This document shows, piece after piece, positions 36,427 to 46,157 of a stretch of DNA of 64,000 nucleotides (its first letter is position 1; the number at the start of each line of letters is the position of its first letter). The DNA comes from Kiritimatiellota bacterium B12222 (GTDB lineage Bacteria; Verrucomicrobiota; Kiritimatiellia; SS1-B-03-39; UBA6053). The position numbers were made by a program, and so were the translations under genes. The notes under the pieces were generated by a model. That model made no database searches. It worked only from the letters and a program-made list of their open reading frames with translations, and was not told the origin of the DNA. The stretch is taken from the NCBI GenBank assembly GCA_029719485.1, contig CP120722.1:4340001-4404000 (forward strand), written 5' to 3'.

Positions 36427-39400
36427 GGTATCTTACCTTTTTCATATGTAGTATTTAGAAGAAATTTTGGTGAAGATAACCGCTTACCAGCGAGGGAAAA
36501 AATTGAGAGCTGGGTGCTGTCAAACACTCCGGGAAATCGGGGACGCGACGCATTTGAACTGTCCCAACCCAATGAGACAGAAACAGGCTGACGAAAAGGA
36601 ACCATGTCCAGATCCTTTCGCTCAACCACGACAGACCCATCCACAGATAAGGTCACCACACTTCGGCCTTCACCTCGATTCTCCCATCGCACCGCCACCT
36701 GATGCCAAGTCCCCGGAGTCCAATCCGGTAGCATCGCATCCACCTTGAGCCATGCGTTATGCGCCACTTCTGTATCTTCCGTGCGCTGGGTGCGATAAAA
36801 AACTAACTTGCCATCCCGAATCGCAAAAACCATATAATCGGGTTGACGCGTGCCTCCACTGAACAACAGCGCATCCGATTCCTTGGACGGAGTGCTGTCC
36901 AGGCAAACCCAGGTTTCAAAATATCCGGAATCAGACAATGCCATCGTGCCCTCTTCGATGCGGGGCGTGGCATTGGAGGCAAGGCGTAGCCCTTTCCCTT
37001 CATGCCCCTCCACAAATTGCAACCCTTGCGGAGCCGAGGGCACCGGAATGTATTTCAACGCTTTTTGCACCGATGCGGGAGCATCCTTGAGAGACGCAAA
37101 AATTTTGTACTGATGCGAAAACGTCAACTGTTCCCCCGGGGCCAAGAGCTGAGGGGCGGTCAACAGCTCCAAGTTGACCGACTGTTGCGAACGATCCAAA
37201 TGCAGATGAGGCGTTGACTGCCCGTCAGGGTACTCATGCAAAAAGCCCATTCCTGTCGAAGTCACCAAGCCCCAACGACCTTGTTGTGGTGGAGTTTCTC
37301 CAAGATCTGCCCCCAGCAAAGAGCGCAGAGTCGTTGACCCGTCCGCCTGCCCCAACAATAAATGTGTACCCGACAGCATCGGACTCAATTGAAATTCAGG
37401 ATGCACCCGCAACAGGGCCGGAAACCCTTCATTGTTGTGATTGGTCAGTCGCGTCTGAATGCTCAACTCCATCCCACGTCCAGGGGGCAAATGCAGGGTG
37501 CGCTCAATTTCGATGCGTTCTCTCGTCACGCCTTGCATGCTCAAATAGGTTCCCGAAGCATCCGACCAAGAACGGCTCACCATCGGCATTTCCCAGCCCG
37601 GAGAGGCAAAGGCTTTTCGCGTATATTCTTCATAACCTCCATAACGAAAATAGGAGGCTCCCGGATCGGTGAGCGTAGAAGGATTCATCGGCTCAAACAA
37701 AATATTTTCATTCTGCTGACGATCCATCATGCGAATAATGCGGCCCCCGATTCCTGGCAACACCCCAATACGCAGACGATCATTTTCCAGCCATACAATT
37801 TCTTCCCGACGTTGTAAGGTGCGGAACAATACCCGACGCATCGCATCGTCCCGTTGACCACGCGCAATCGCCTGATCACGTAAAGCCGCCCACTGAGCTT
37901 TACCCGCCCAATGCGGACCCGCGTTGAGCACATAGGCATCGGTTCCTCTTTCCAAGGTCCAATCACCCGATTCGGATGCAACCAACAATTTAGGTCTCAC
38001 CGCATTGTCCACATAGTCAAGTGAGGCCTGTCGCATGATGTAGGCCTTGCGAGCGAGGGAAGGTCCCGCAGGAAGCGCCCGCCCGGCACGTTCGAGGGAG
38101 GCGTGAAGTGCAGCCAACACCTGGGGCGTAAATACCCGTGGTGAAGGAACCGTAATATCACGCCAAATTTCAGGGTTCCACTGGGAGTCCCCATATGCCT
38201 CATCCAAGGTCTGCAAATAGGAAGCGATCTCTGGTCCCGCCTCTGCACCATAACGATGCTGCGTATAATCAGTTCGAACAGCATCCAAGCTCAGATCGGG
38301 TTGCCACAATTTACGAGCCAACGCATAGTAGAGAAAAGGATTATACTGCTGAAGCGTATTTCCCGCCTGGGTAAAATACACTTTATAGGGATTGGGAAAT
38401 GCCGCCAGATAATCAACCATATCAAAAGCCACTTTGCCAAATCCGAGAGGCGTCAGCGCCGAACCACTTCGGTCTTGAACCCGCAGAATAAAATAATCCC
38501 ATATCCCGATCCCCGCAGGAGCGGCCTTCGCCCAGGTGTCAAACACATCCCGTGCATCTGCATTCCAGTCCGACCCAATCGGATGAACCAAACTTCCATT
38601 GCCCGCATAACCATGGGCCACTTGCACCACAATATTCTCACGCAACTTCAGACCTTCATAGGGCCAAACCGTATCCGCATAGGCTAACAACAGTATGCGA
38701 GCATCAGGATTTTCTTTCGCAACCAACGACCCCACAGCATTCATAAATTCAACCTGACGTCGCGTCATCGACCCCGCGGGACCCGGCGTAAAATTCTCTC
38801 CACCCAAAGCCATACATTGATCACATTCGCACCACTTCACCGCGCCGTCAGGAGGCGAAATCGGCACCATATCTCCTTCGGGATAACGCGCAAACCACTC
38901 CAAAACAAAATCCGCCACCAACTGTTGCACCTCCGGATTTGTCGTACAAAGATAGCCTCCTTCTTTGCCTTGCGGAATGCGTCGCCCATTGTAGAGCGAA
39001 AAATATTCAGGATGAGACTCAAACCACTCTTCGTTGGTGACCATCCAGGTGCTGTTGTGACAAAGGTGTTGCCAATGAACCGTTCCCCCGCGTTTTCTCC
39101 ACGCGGGATGAGAACGCAGACTAAACAATCGATTCAATCTGTTTTTTGCACACCAATCAATCAGGGCTTCCGATTCAGAGGGTTCATCGACACCCCGCCC
39201 AATCTCCCGTACCGCAAAAACAGGTTGCTCAACCAGCGTACGGGCGGGAACCTGAAGTTGCCGAACCTGAGGAATCCATTCTCCCTCAGGGCCGGGCTCA
39301 AACCAACGACAGCCCTGCAATTCTAAAAATCCATATACGGCATACAAGCTTCCCCGGTCTCCCCCTCCCAACAAATGCAAGTCACCCGAATCAGGATTCA

Positions 39401-39740
39401 AATGCGTAATCGCCGTGTCCACCCTCAAGGTGCGAATATCATTTTGAGCAAGCGCCTGAAGCTCAGCCGAAACCCTGCAGGCGCCAATATATATGCGGGC
39501 GGCGCCGGTATCCGGTGAAGACTCCGGAAGAATTTCCATCGAGCCTAGACCCATTTTGGCGACGACATCACGAAGTTCAGTGGCCGCAAATTGTTCCGTA
39601 ACACTCGGAGAGTCCGGTAAAAGAATAACCGGCGCTTGCCGGGAAGCTCCTTGCGGCCAAAAAACAGTCTCGCCAACGACTACCGTCGATAGAGAGACGC
39701 ACAGAAACAAAAGTTTAGAATAAATAGAGAAGTGGCGCAT
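36423..39740 (-). CDS. Secreted DUF4838 glycoside hydrolase-like enzyme, multidomain
   Basis: This is a protein of 1,105 residues with a signal peptide (about 1-23). An N-terminal alpha-glucuronidase-like domain (about 30-160) has FAATELRDVVAKMG and LYAVYGFLELQGCRWFEPG. The DUF4838 catalytic barrel (about 170-480) contains WCECDQCMALGG and YADTVWPYEG, as in relatives of GH67 and GH115. A middle region (about 640-890) has mutarotase-like sequence such as LRIGVLPGIGGRIIRMMDR. The last 200 residues form a LamG/concanavalin-like domain (ETWVCLDSTPS, GTWHQVAVRW). It is probably periplasmic or surface-located and acts on an unknown polysaccharide. It follows the PEP-CTERM gene by 54 bases. Confidence 0.8.
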   Translation of the reverse strand: MRHFSIYSKLLFLCVSLSTVVVGETVFWPQGASRQAPVILLPDSPSVTEQFAATELRDVVAKMGLGSMEILPESSPDTGAARIYIGACRVSAELQALAQNDIRTLRVDTAITHLNPDSGDLHLLGGGDRGSLYAVYGFLELQGCRWFEPGPEGEWIPQVRQLQVPARTLVEQPVFAVREIGRGVDEPSESEALIDWCAKNRLNRLFSLRSHPAWRKRGGTVHWQHLCHNSTWMVTNEEWFESHPEYFSLYNGRRIPQGKEGGYLCTTNPEVQQLVADFVLEWFARYPEGDMVPISPPDGAVKWCECDQCMALGGENFTPGPAGSMTRRQVEFMNAVGSLVAKENPDARILLLAYADTVWPYEGLKLRENIVVQVAHGYAGNGSLVHPIGSDWNADARDVFDTWAKAAPAGIGIWDYFILRVQDRSGSALTPLGFGKVAFDMVDYLAAFPNPYKVYFTQAGNTLQQYNPFLYYALARKLWQPDLSLDAVRTDYTQHRYGAEAGPEIASYLQTLDEAYGDSQWNPEIWRDITVPSPRVFTPQVLAALHASLERAGRALPAGPSLARKAYIMRQASLDYVDNAVRPKLLVASESGDWTLERGTDAYVLNAGPHWAGKAQWAALRDQAIARGQRDDAMRRVLFRTLQRREEIVWLENDRLRIGVLPGIGGRIIRMMDRQQNENILFEPMNPSTLTDPGASYFRYGGYEEYTRKAFASPGWEMPMVSRSWSDASGTYLSMQGVTRERIEIERTLHLPPGRGMELSIQTRLTNHNNEGFPALLRVHPEFQLSPMLSGTHLLLGQADGSTTLRSLLGADLGETPPQQGRWGLVTSTGMGFLHEYPDGQSTPHLHLDRSQQSVNLELLTAPQLLAPGEQLTFSHQYKIFASLKDAPASVQKALKYIPVPSAPQGLQFVEGHEGKGLRLASNATPRIEEGTMALSDSGYFETWVCLDSTPSKESDALLFSGGTRQPDYMVFAIRDGKLVFYRTQRTEDTEVAHNAWLKVDAMLPDWTPGTWHQVAVRWENRGEGRSVVTLSVDGSVVVERKDLDMVPFRQPVSVSLGWDSSNASRPRFPGVFDSTQLSIFSLAGKRLSSPKFLLNTTYEKGKIP

Positions 39741-39794
39741 GGGAATAGTGGAGGACAGGTTGCCCTGCCCTCCAAGGAGTAAGAGCTAACAAGT

Positions 39795-40553
39795 CTATTT
39801 ACGAAAACGCAAACGGGTTGCGGTCACCACCACCAACGCACCACCAATCAACAAGAGAAAGGAGGAAGGTTCTGGGATTGTCGTGATGTTGAGATCATCA
39901 AGACCAAACTGGGAGGTCGCCGCAGTCCCATCAATCACGATCGACGCAATCGAGGCCGTACCGTCATAGAATCCAAAGAAACCATAACCCGTACCGTCTG
40001 TCGTGTTATCACTCAGGGTAAAGCTGCTGCCAATCAGCGTGGTACGCGCTAAGTCCGAATACAAACTCACGGTAACATCTCCCCCCACAATTCGATTGGC
40101 AGAAAATGCAATCCCGGTTACCGGCTGAGCAGAACTCGTCGCATAGGGATCAATGAAATTCATAATCACAGATCCACCAGATGACCCCACCGCTAAAGAA
40201 TCAGAGCCACCTGTAGCCTGAAAGGTAGACAGCACCCGATAGCCTGAAGTACCGCTCAAATCTAAGCGTAAATTTAACGGACTTCCTTCCGTTTCCAGAA
40301 GTTCAATGCGATCAAAACGTCCGGTGCCGACATAGCCATCATCACTGTCAAAGGTGAAAGCCGTACGTTCTTCTAAAGCATTGAAATCTGAAAATGTAAT
40401 ATTTCCAATCTCTTCTTCAAAAGTAACCCCATTGGTGTTGATGGCTGTGGTAAGCCCTGAAGGATCATTGATAAAGGTCGGCTGCGCGAAGACGCGAGTC
40501 AAACCCAGACCCAAAACAAGGGTCCCTAAGATGCGTGCATTTATTTTTTTCAT
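39795..40553 (-). CDS. PEP-CTERM sorting domain protein
   Basis: This is a secreted protein of 252 residues. A signal peptide (MKKINARILGTLVLGLGLTRVFA) is followed by a beta-rich Ser-, Thr- and Gly-rich body and a C-terminal PEP-CTERM signal: IPEPSSFLLLIGGALVVV, then RLRFRK. Such proteins are sorted by exosortase to the cell surface or exopolysaccharide; no exosortase gene is in the window. The body, with TFDSDDGYVGTGRFDRIEL, is not recognised. GGAAA precedes the ATG by about nine bases. Confidence 0.82.
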   Translation of the reverse strand: MKKINARILGTLVLGLGLTRVFAQPTFINDPSGLTTAINTNGVTFEEEIGNITFSDFNALEERTAFTFDSDDGYVGTGRFDRIELLETEGSPLNLRLDLSGTSGYRVLSTFQATGGSDSLAVGSSGGSVIMNFIDPYATSSAQPVTGIAFSANRIVGGDVTVSLYSDLARTTLIGSSFTLSDNTTDGTGYGFFGFYDGTASIASIVIDGTAATSQFGLDDLNITTIPEPSSFLLLIGGALVVVTATRLRFRK

Positions 40554-40653
40554 GTTGTGATTTCCATTGGTTGAATTGATTTATTGATCGAACAATAAAC
40601 CCACAATGAAAGAACCGCAACCCCCGCAAGGTTAGAAAATTATGAGCAAATGA

Positions 40654-41610
40654 TCAAAGGCGAATAAATTCGCGCCAGATCTTAACATTCTGAGCATGGT
40701 CCCTTTGCTCAAACGTAACCCCTCCGAGATAATCGATTTCCCGTAAAGCGCTAATTAAGCCCTCCCAATCTATCGTACCTTCCCCCACAGGCAGGTGTTC
40801 ATCCCGCAGCCCATGATTATCATGAAAATGTGTTTCAATGAGTGCAGAATCAAAAACACGGATTGCAGACGCAATATCCACCGCATTGAAATGACAATGA
40901 CCCGAATCCAGACAAATCCCCAGATTTCCCTCTCCGACCGAGGCTATAAAATCCATCATGGCTTGCGGATTTTCAGTGAGCTCCGGCCATTCCGCAATGG
41001 CGGTTTCGATCGTCACCGTGATTCCGCGCATGGCCGCCCGCGAACAAAATTCACGATATACCACACGATTCATCTCCATAAAAGCTTCCGGAGTCCCCAC
41101 GAGTTTGCGCGCCTCCGCATGCAACTCCCGTAAGCTGATCGCTCCCGCTCGAAAGGCCTTCGCCGCCTCTCCCGTGTACTGAGCATCCGCCACCCCAAAC
41201 ATCCACCCCGGATGGGTCGTCACCCGGCGACATCCCAACAGTGCCGCGCGATCCAACAGTTCTTCGTGTAACTGAAAAAAATGTTCATCCGCTTTTTCCC
41301 CGGGAGGAGGTAAAATTTGATTATAGTGGGCGGAGTGAATTTCCATTCCACGCACCTCAACCCGTTCCCGCAGCTCCGTCAGCTCCTCTCGTGATCGCGC
41401 ACAAAGGACTTGGGGCCCTTCCGGAAAAATAACCACATCAGAGCTCAAGACCTCTGCTTTCTTTTTCGATACCAACAAAGCATCTCCCGGATACACTTCG
41501 CTGAATCCTAATGTCTGAAGAGTATCCAGCTCGGCAGAAAGGGTTTCTTCATCCAGCACCGCCCCCAGTTCAATCAATCCACCCAAACGATTTAACGCAG
41601 GCTCGGTCAT
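40654..41610 (-). CDS. Sugar phosphate isomerase/epimerase (TIM barrel, AP endonuclease 2 fold)
   Basis: This is a cytoplasmic protein of 318 residues from the xylose isomerase-like TIM barrel superfamily. Metal-binding positions are visible in VTIETAIAEWPEL, GICLDSGHCHFN, ETHFHDNHG and VTFEQRDH. It probably interconverts or cleaves a sugar released by the operon's enzymes, but the substrate cannot be read. Its ATG overlaps the stop of the LacI gene by four bases, so regulator and enzyme are translated together. Confidence 0.8.
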   Translation of the reverse strand: MTEPALNRLGGLIELGAVLDEETLSAELDTLQTLGFSEVYPGDALLVSKKKAEVLSSDVVIFPEGPQVLCARSREELTELRERVEVRGMEIHSAHYNQILPPPGEKADEHFFQLHEELLDRAALLGCRRVTTHPGWMFGVADAQYTGEAAKAFRAGAISLRELHAEARKLVGTPEAFMEMNRVVYREFCSRAAMRGITVTIETAIAEWPELTENPQAMMDFIASVGEGNLGICLDSGHCHFNAVDIASAIRVFDSALIETHFHDNHGLRDEHLPVGEGTIDWEGLISALREIDYLGGVTFEQRDHAQNVKIWREFIRL

Positions 41611-42650
41611 GTCGTTCCTCCTTCAATAACATCAAAAGACAACCGTTCACTCGGTATTTGCGCCTCACGGCTTTGAATTTGCTCCAGTATCATTTCCGCA
41701 GACCGAATACCAAAAAGATAATCAGGCCGAACGGCACAGGAAATGGCAGGTACATTCGCCGTAAAACCCTTTCCATTATCGAAAGAAGCCAATGACAGTG
41801 TCTCAGGGACCTTCCACCCTTCTCTCACTCCTACTTGAAGAATAATTTGAGCCGCACTGAGAGAATTCACAATCAGATGCAGAGGCGCATGCTGGGTTTT
41901 CAACCATTCAGCAACAGCCTCTCCCCGCTGATCTCGAGGGACAGACCGGAGATGGGTATTGAAATTCATCCCCAGTTTTTGGGCCTGGTGTTCAGCCGAG
42001 CGAATTCGTTCACGGGTATGTGCATCCCGTCCCCCACTGGAGTAATCTACAAAGGTTACCGACTTACGTCCTTTCCGGTGATAAAGCGATACCAACTGGG
42101 CTGCAGCATCTCCTTCATCCATCCGAATCGCATTGTGACGCGCACTGCGATTCATCCAAACCACAGGAATTTGAAGACTTGATAATTCTTCTCTTAGTCG
42201 GGCAGAAGGAGTGCGGACAAAAGGAATCAAGAGTCCGTCGGTATGGCGAGAACGCACCAAAGGATTCTCCATGAGACCCGAAAGAGAGGAGGAACGCGTA
42301 TGTACCAACGTAGCAGTATAATCCGATTCCGCCAATCGCTCGACCAATCCTGACAAGGTGGGTTGGGTGAGCAAAAAATCCTCTGGAGGCCCGATCAACA
42401 GTCCCACACTTTGAAATGCACCGCGCCGTAAGGCCTGCCCCGCACTGAAAGGACGGTAGCCCAATTCCGTAGCGACTTCTCGAATACGATCGCGAATTTC
42501 AGGCCGAGCGCTCGCGGTTCCTTTCCCGCCGTTCAATACAATACTGACCACTTGGGGGGCCACTCCCACCTGGCGCGCAATGTCGGCGAGGGTTACATTC
42601 TGTCGCCGTTTAGGGGTAGTTGATTTCGGAGATGATGAACTCAGAGACAT
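41607..42650 (-). CDS. LacI family transcriptional regulator
   Basis: This is a repressor-type regulator of 347 residues. The helix-turn-helix is VTLADIARQVGVAPQVVSIVLNGGKG near residues 19-45, followed by the hinge region and the periplasmic-binding-like sensor domain (SVGLLIGPP, GLLIPFVR, LASFDNGKGF). It is the first gene of the carbohydrate operon and probably regulates it and itself. I could not define its operator in the 180 bases upstream. Confidence 0.88.
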   Translation of the reverse strand: MSLSSSSPKSTTPKRRQNVTLADIARQVGVAPQVVSIVLNGGKGTASARPEIRDRIREVATELGYRPFSAGQALRRGAFQSVGLLIGPPEDFLLTQPTLSGLVERLAESDYTATLVHTRSSSLSGLMENPLVRSRHTDGLLIPFVRTPSARLREELSSLQIPVVWMNRSARHNAIRMDEGDAAAQLVSLYHRKGRKSVTFVDYSSGGRDAHTRERIRSAEHQAQKLGMNFNTHLRSVPRDQRGEAVAEWLKTQHAPLHLIVNSLSAAQIILQVGVREGWKVPETLSLASFDNGKGFTANVPAISCAVRPDYLFGIRSAEMILEQIQSREAQIPSERLSFDVIEGGTT

Positions 42651-42831
42651 GAAAAAGTCTACTTAAATTGGAAGTTAATGAAGATGAAAATACATTTTGC
42701 ACCACTGGGGCAAGCCGCGAATTCAAGAGGATGATCGCAAGGAACATGCTCGGGAGTTACACCGAAAACCATCCACTAGTCAAGGAGTGTTGGTAAGAAC
42801 ATCCTCTTCACTTCGGCACAATTCCCTGTCT

Positions 42832-44832
42832 TCACAACGAGGTGGTTTGTAAGTTTCGTGTCGGTTGAGGAACCTTTACATCATCCTTTTTTTCACAGCC
42901 TACCCGTGTCCATTGCCCGGTTACAGTTTCTAAATACTGTATACCTTGCGTATCCGAAAGTCGTACTTTCGCAGCGCCATAGCTCTCTGAATAACTTTGA
43001 ATTTCAAGGCCTGTTTCCCTCGTCAACTTCACCTCTTTCAAAGATCGACCCGGCAATAGATCTGTCCACTCATCCCCCACCCTCGCATACAAAGGGATAG
43101 AGGGAAATGCATGAAAGAGTGCATTCAAAAATGCATCGTCTCCACGCACGCTGTACAACATAAAGCGTTCTTCAAATCGTCCAAAATATAGAGAACCTTT
43201 CGTAGCCCTCATTTCAAAACTCCCATCGACGGCTAGTTGAATGCGATAAGAAAACTTTTCACCAGAAACATTTTCAAAAAACAATTCCTGATCAAGCATA
43301 TACGAAGTGGCCGCAGAGATAAAATCGTCTACCATGAGGCCCTCTACTAAATCCGATTGCATGGGCATGGTCGCGACCGGCAACTGTTTTTGTATCGCCA
43401 AAGACATGATGCGAAAGGGGATCGTCGCCTCTCCGAGGAGAGGACCTTGCTGAACATGAAAATGCAAATGTGGTTCAGGTGAATATCCCGAATTGCCACA
43501 ACGCGCAATCCACTGCCCACGATATACCGGCTGTCCCGGCACCACTTGTATGCTCTGATGTTTTAGATGAGCCAGCAATACTCTAAATCCACGGGCCTCT
43601 CGGATCATCACATAATTTCCCCAGTTGTGCTCGGTTTCCACCTGACCAATGGCTTGATCTGGTAATCCAGCCTCTATATTTTCCACCCAACCATCCAAGG
43701 GGGACACCACGGTTTTATTCCAGGCATAATAATCTTCCGGCGACTTCCCCCTCCCATAAAAGCGCTTACCCTCATCATCGCACAACACCAAATCAATCGC
43801 ATGTTGCCACGCATGCTGATGACTCCATTGACTCCCCGCCCCTTGGGATACCTTCCATTGTCCTAATACGGGCAAATGTAGCGCAGGAGGATCCAAGGGA
43901 TAACGCTTCCGTCGATATTGAAGGGTTTGCCAACGGAGTTCGGGAGCCAGCTGACAGTCTATCCACTCAGGAACCCGCCATCTCGACGTACCCATGTAAT
44001 ATGTAAACATGGCAATAAGATTAAAGCCCAGTGTCACCGTCATCCAAGACCATGTGCCCCACAATTGGACCGCGATCACTTGAAAAAGCACCGCGCCTCC
44101 CATCCCCCCAAAAACCCGCCATCCCGTAAACCGATCTGGCGGAATCAATCCACCCCCCAAGGCCATCGCCACCAAGATATAATTTAATCCTGCAAAATGA
44201 GCAGGAGCCTGAATCCCTTGCCCCCCCAGCAAGCTTTCCCCGAGTCCCCCAATAAAAAAACCTGCCATCGCCAAACCAGCCAACCACAAAGAACGACCCG
44301 CCAACAACAGAAAAAAAACGATGCCCCAAAAAGGGCTGGCCGTAAAAGTCACCACCGAAATACTTTCAAAAAATGCAATAGCCCAGCCTGAGGAGCTCGG
44401 TGACAACTCCGGCATCGCCTCCGGGAATACCCAAGCACTCAGACCCACAGCCACGGCAAAAGGAAGGGTTAAAATCAATCCACCACCACGAATCTTCATC
44501 AATAAATAGCTAAACCCCAAACACAGTACCGACAAAAAAGCTCCCCCACTCAATGCCAAGAACAGCGTCCTCAAGTCAAAGGGCAATACCGTCCCCACAA
44601 ACAACCCCCACAAACCCGCATTCAGCAGCTCAGGCAAACGGCTCACCCGTCTCGCATACATGCCCCGACTCACGCCCCATGCTCCCCCACCGGACAACAA
44701 AGCGCAACTACCCACCTCCGGATGAATAAAACAGCTCAGAAACAACACGCTCCCCAAAACCACACCCTCAACAAACCACACCGCCCCTAAAGCGCAAAGC
44801 CCTGCTCTGATCTGCTTATCCAAGCTCTTCAC
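42832..44832 (-). CDS. Urea-transporter-like membrane domain fused to M23 metallopeptidase
   Basis: This is a protein of 666 residues. The first 285 form a multi-helix membrane domain with features of the urea transporter fold, such as LLNAGLWGLFVG, TFTASPFWGIVFFLLL, NYILVAMALGGGLIPP and FNLIAMFTYYMG. After a linker comes a LytM/M23 peptidase domain (about 335-465) with HAIDL and the zinc-binding HLHFH, plus GNYVMI and RGQWIARCGNSGY, which are typical of M23. A C-terminal region of 200 residues is unassigned. It is the last gene of the kinase/ATP-grasp operon and overlaps the decarboxylase gene by four bases. The UT assignment is from pattern only. What it transports or cuts is unknown. Confidence 0.72.
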   Translation of the reverse strand: MKSLDKQIRAGLCALGAVWFVEGVVLGSVLFLSCFIHPEVGSCALLSGGGAWGVSRGMYARRVSRLPELLNAGLWGLFVGTVLPFDLRTLFLALSGGAFLSVLCLGFSYLLMKIRGGGLILTLPFAVAVGLSAWVFPEAMPELSPSSSGWAIAFFESISVVTFTASPFWGIVFFLLLAGRSLWLAGLAMAGFFIGGLGESLLGGQGIQAPAHFAGLNYILVAMALGGGLIPPDRFTGWRVFGGMGGAVLFQVIAVQLWGTWSWMTVTLGFNLIAMFTYYMGTSRWRVPEWIDCQLAPELRWQTLQYRRKRYPLDPPALHLPVLGQWKVSQGAGSQWSHQHAWQHAIDLVLCDDEGKRFYGRGKSPEDYYAWNKTVVSPLDGWVENIEAGLPDQAIGQVETEHNWGNYVMIREARGFRVLLAHLKHQSIQVVPGQPVYRGQWIARCGNSGYSPEPHLHFHVQQGPLLGEATIPFRIMSLAIQKQLPVATMPMQSDLVEGLMVDDFISAATSYMLDQELFFENVSGEKFSYRIQLAVDGSFEMRATKGSLYFGRFEERFMLYSVRGDDAFLNALFHAFPSIPLYARVGDEWTDLLPGRSLKEVKLTRETGLEIQSYSESYGAAKVRLSDTQGIQYLETVTGQWTRVGCEKKDDVKVPQPTRNLQTTSL

Positions 44833-46157
44833 CCTTCCCCCATCTCAACATCTGATAAGGTTTCCGCCCGTCGAATAAGGTCTTCACTCCCATCTTCCCG
44901 CAGAAGTACTACCGCCGGACGCGTGACAATAAACTGCATCGATTGGGTGACGTTGTAGGCGCCAACATTCGGAATACATAAGATTTCGCCTCGCTCCAAA
45001 GCGGGCAACATCCACTCCGGATGCAGCACATCAATATTCATACACAAGGGGCCCACCAACTGAGTCGAATGAAATTCCCCTTCATGTTTTTGGGTAAGCG
45101 AAGCCTGTATTTCATACCATGTGGCCGTGTACAACACATTCACTCCCGCATCCATCACCACCAAATCCCGTCCGTCCGGCATTACTTTTCGCGCCAATAC
45201 CGAACTGAGTAACCACCCTGCCGAATCCACTAAAGCTCGACCGCTCTCCAGCAACAATTGGGGTAAATGACCCGGACGCAAATTCGCCTGCAAACTATTC
45301 ACAATCGCTTCCGCATACTCGGAGGGCGGGGGCAAATATACCTCAGGCGAATGATAAATGCCTTTCAGGCGCGCAGGCGATGGGAACCCTCCCCCTAAAT
45401 CCAGATGTTCAATACGTTGATCAAAACGATCCTCCGCCCAATAAGCCAACGTCAATAATTTCTGAGTCATCAGCGCGTAGGCCTGTGGATCCAAAATATA
45501 AGTGCCGATATGACAGTGTACGCCACTCAACTGAATGTGGGGATGACGCAACAATTGGGTAAGAGCCTGCTGAGCCTCACCATTTTCAAAATTAAATCCA
45601 AAACGCGACCACACGGGTTGAATACCCGCATCCATATTCACCCGAATCCCCACTTTCAACTTGTGATCACTTTCGTCTGCAATCGCCAGCACATCATCCA
45701 CTTCATCAAAATGATCAATATGTAAAATAGCCCCTTCCTTCAGAGCCTCACGCAAAAGAATTTGAGACTTGTGGGGACCATTCAGAATAATATTTTTTCC
45801 CGGCACCCCCGACTTCCGAGCTTTATGGTATTCCATTTCAGAAACCACTTCCGCCAGCGATCCTTCTTCATGAAAGCACTGACAGATCCCCCGCAAGTAA
45901 CAGGTTTTATAGGACCATGCAAAACGAACAGGCTGATACAAGGTTTCAAAAGCCTGCTTCCACCGAAATAAATTTCGTTTCAACTCAGCTTCATCATACA
46001 CAAACAAAGGAGAGCCATACCGTTCCGTCAACTCACGAACCGGTACCCCCGCAATTTCGGAAATCAGCGCACGGGAGGCCCCGGTACGCCGCGCATGCGG
46101 ATTGCCAGGTTGGCCAGAAAGGAGGTCGAGGCGTGGGGGTTCAAATGTTTTCTGCAT
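44829..46157 (-). CDS. Type III PLP-dependent decarboxylase (DapDC/ODC family)
   Basis: This is a protein of 442 residues of the alanine-racemase-fold decarboxylases. The PLP lysine is in WSYKTCY (Lys84), and HCHIGTYI and LDLGGGFPSP build the cofactor site. ESGRALVDSAG is conserved. The C-terminal GPLCMNIDVL replaces the usual GPxCESxD, keeping Cys and Asp but changing the residues between, so the substrate may not be diaminopimelate. It overlaps the end of the ATP-grasp gene by 17 bases. It may decarboxylate an amino acid joined to, or destined for, the operon's peptide product. Confidence 0.82.
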   Translation of the reverse strand: MQKTFEPPRLDLLSGQPGNPHARRTGASRALISEIAGVPVRELTERYGSPLFVYDEAELKRNLFRWKQAFETLYQPVRFAWSYKTCYLRGICQCFHEEGSLAEVVSEMEYHKARKSGVPGKNIILNGPHKSQILLREALKEGAILHIDHFDEVDDVLAIADESDHKLKVGIRVNMDAGIQPVWSRFGFNFENGEAQQALTQLLRHPHIQLSGVHCHIGTYILDPQAYALMTQKLLTLAYWAEDRFDQRIEHLDLGGGFPSPARLKGIYHSPEVYLPPPSEYAEAIVNSLQANLRPGHLPQLLLESGRALVDSAGWLLSSVLARKVMPDGRDLVVMDAGVNVLYTATWYEIQASLTQKHEGEFHSTQLVGPLCMNIDVLHPEWMLPALERGEILCIPNVGAYNVTQSMQFIVTRPAVVLLREDGSEDLIRRAETLSDVEMGEG

